Below are positions 63,531-64,000 of a stretch of DNA of 64,000 nucleotides, one piece after another (position 1 is the first letter of the stretch; the number at the start of each line of letters is the position of its first letter). Position numbers and translations under genes: made by a program. The DNA is taken from positions 1,240,001 through 1,304,000 of the forward strand of contig JAHLKI010000005.1 in NCBI GenBank assembly GCA_025602905.1, read 5' to 3'. The stretch is from Phlyctochytrium arcticum. Taxonomy: Eukaryota > Chytridiomycota > Chytridiomycetes > Chytridiales > Chytridiaceae. Below the pieces are notes generated by a model, which worked only from the letters and a program-made list of their open reading frames with translations, was not told the DNA's origin and did no database searches.

Positions 63531-64000
63531 TCATTTCAGAAGTGATCGAGCCAGCTGCTCCTGTGCTCGTTGCAATACTTGCGATACTGTTTGTTCCGAT
63601 AATGGTATATCACCTTCGCTGCTCTTCTTTGTCACACGCGCTGCAATGTTGCTTGGCTCCGATTCCAAGATGATTCTAGGAAGGACAGGTTTAGCGTAAC
63701 TGCCGAGCTAGTCTCATGTCATCTACTCACCCCCCATCTATCGTCTCGTCCAGCGCGAGCACCACTACATCAAAGTTTTCCAGAATCGTTCGTTTCTCCA
63801 CTTGGCCCCTTGACAAGAAACTTTAAATACTGGAATGGTAAATCAACGTTTTCTCGGCCCTTACTTGAGAAGATTGGAAAGGGCTTCGTAATAGGATGTC
63901 AATAGATAGCTCAGAATCAGTTCATTTTCCTCCGCTGATCCAAGAACGTAGATCAGGACGTCAATACTGTTTTTGTAAACGACAACTTGATTGTCAAAGA
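63531..64000 (-). CDS. RET3: Coatomer zeta subunit (COPI), 3' part
   Basis: The window holds the last exons only; the start lies beyond position 64000. From right to left: [44 protein letters not shown], then [25 protein letters not shown], and the last exon (63675-63531) [20 protein letters not shown] ending with [20 protein letters not shown] and LLK before the stop. This is the longin-fold small subunit of the COPI F-subcomplex, which forms Golgi-to-ER vesicles. The junction before the last exon is in phase. Confidence 0.93.

Noticed and set aside
1..64000. tRNA or rRNA genes
   Set aside because: I scanned both strands for B-box (GGTTCRANNCC) and cloverleaf patterns and for rRNA-like conserved blocks and found none convincing. 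A covariance-model search would be decisive.

Overview
The window reads as nuclear DNA of a zoosporic, early-diverging fungus (chytrid-like). Fungal traits are the ERMES protein Mmm1, a fungal-type riboflavin RIB3, a secreted proteinase K-like subtilase, CTLH/GID ligase subunits and short GT-AG introns of about 50-80 nt. Flagellate traits are SAS-6 (centriole cartwheel) and a ropporin/RSP11-like RIIa protein, which fungi without flagella lack. The species cannot be named from the sequence alone.

Layout. Positions 1 to about 31.7 kb are almost entirely transposable elements: two broken Mutator-like (MULE) transposases (375-3683), a 5'-truncated Helitron (3978-6150), a decayed Ty1/copia retrotransposon (about 6.6-11.4 kb) that carries a solo LTR of another element, a D-D-E transposase gene (12-15.7 kb), a nested pair of DNA transposons with 8-bp target-site duplications (17311-24313), a longer Helitron on the minus strand (24448 to about 29034) and a third MULE (29135-31739). 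From 32.67 kb to the end the DNA is compact and gene-rich: MMM1, a PPR protein, SAS-6, CNS1/TTC4, MAEA/FYV10 (GID9), RIB3, a subtilase, a SPRY/IQ protein, one unrecognised gene, VPS2, a ropporin-like gene, PEX13, an AFG2/SPATA5-like AAA+ ATPase, NDUFV1, SmG (SNRPG), RPB5, GID8, a mitochondrial L11 and the 3' part of coatomer zeta. Most of these genes have several short introns, and many are paired head-to-head (185-360 bp) or tail-to-tail.

How the genes relate. They are mostly housekeeping genes rather than one pathway, with a few links: two CTLH/GID E3 ligase subunits (MAEA and GID8), flagellar/centriolar genes (SAS-6, ropporin-like, perhaps the SPRY/IQ protein), mitochondrial genes (MMM1, PPR, NDUFV1, mL11), and membrane traffic or organelle import (VPS2, PEX13, COPZ).

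The strongest novelty candidate is the nested transposon family at 17.3-24.3 kb. Two related elements, one inserted in the other, each have imperfect 15-16 bp terminal inverted repeats beginning CTCAG and exact 8-bp target-site duplications. Their shared Cys-rich protein matches no transposase family I can name with confidence.
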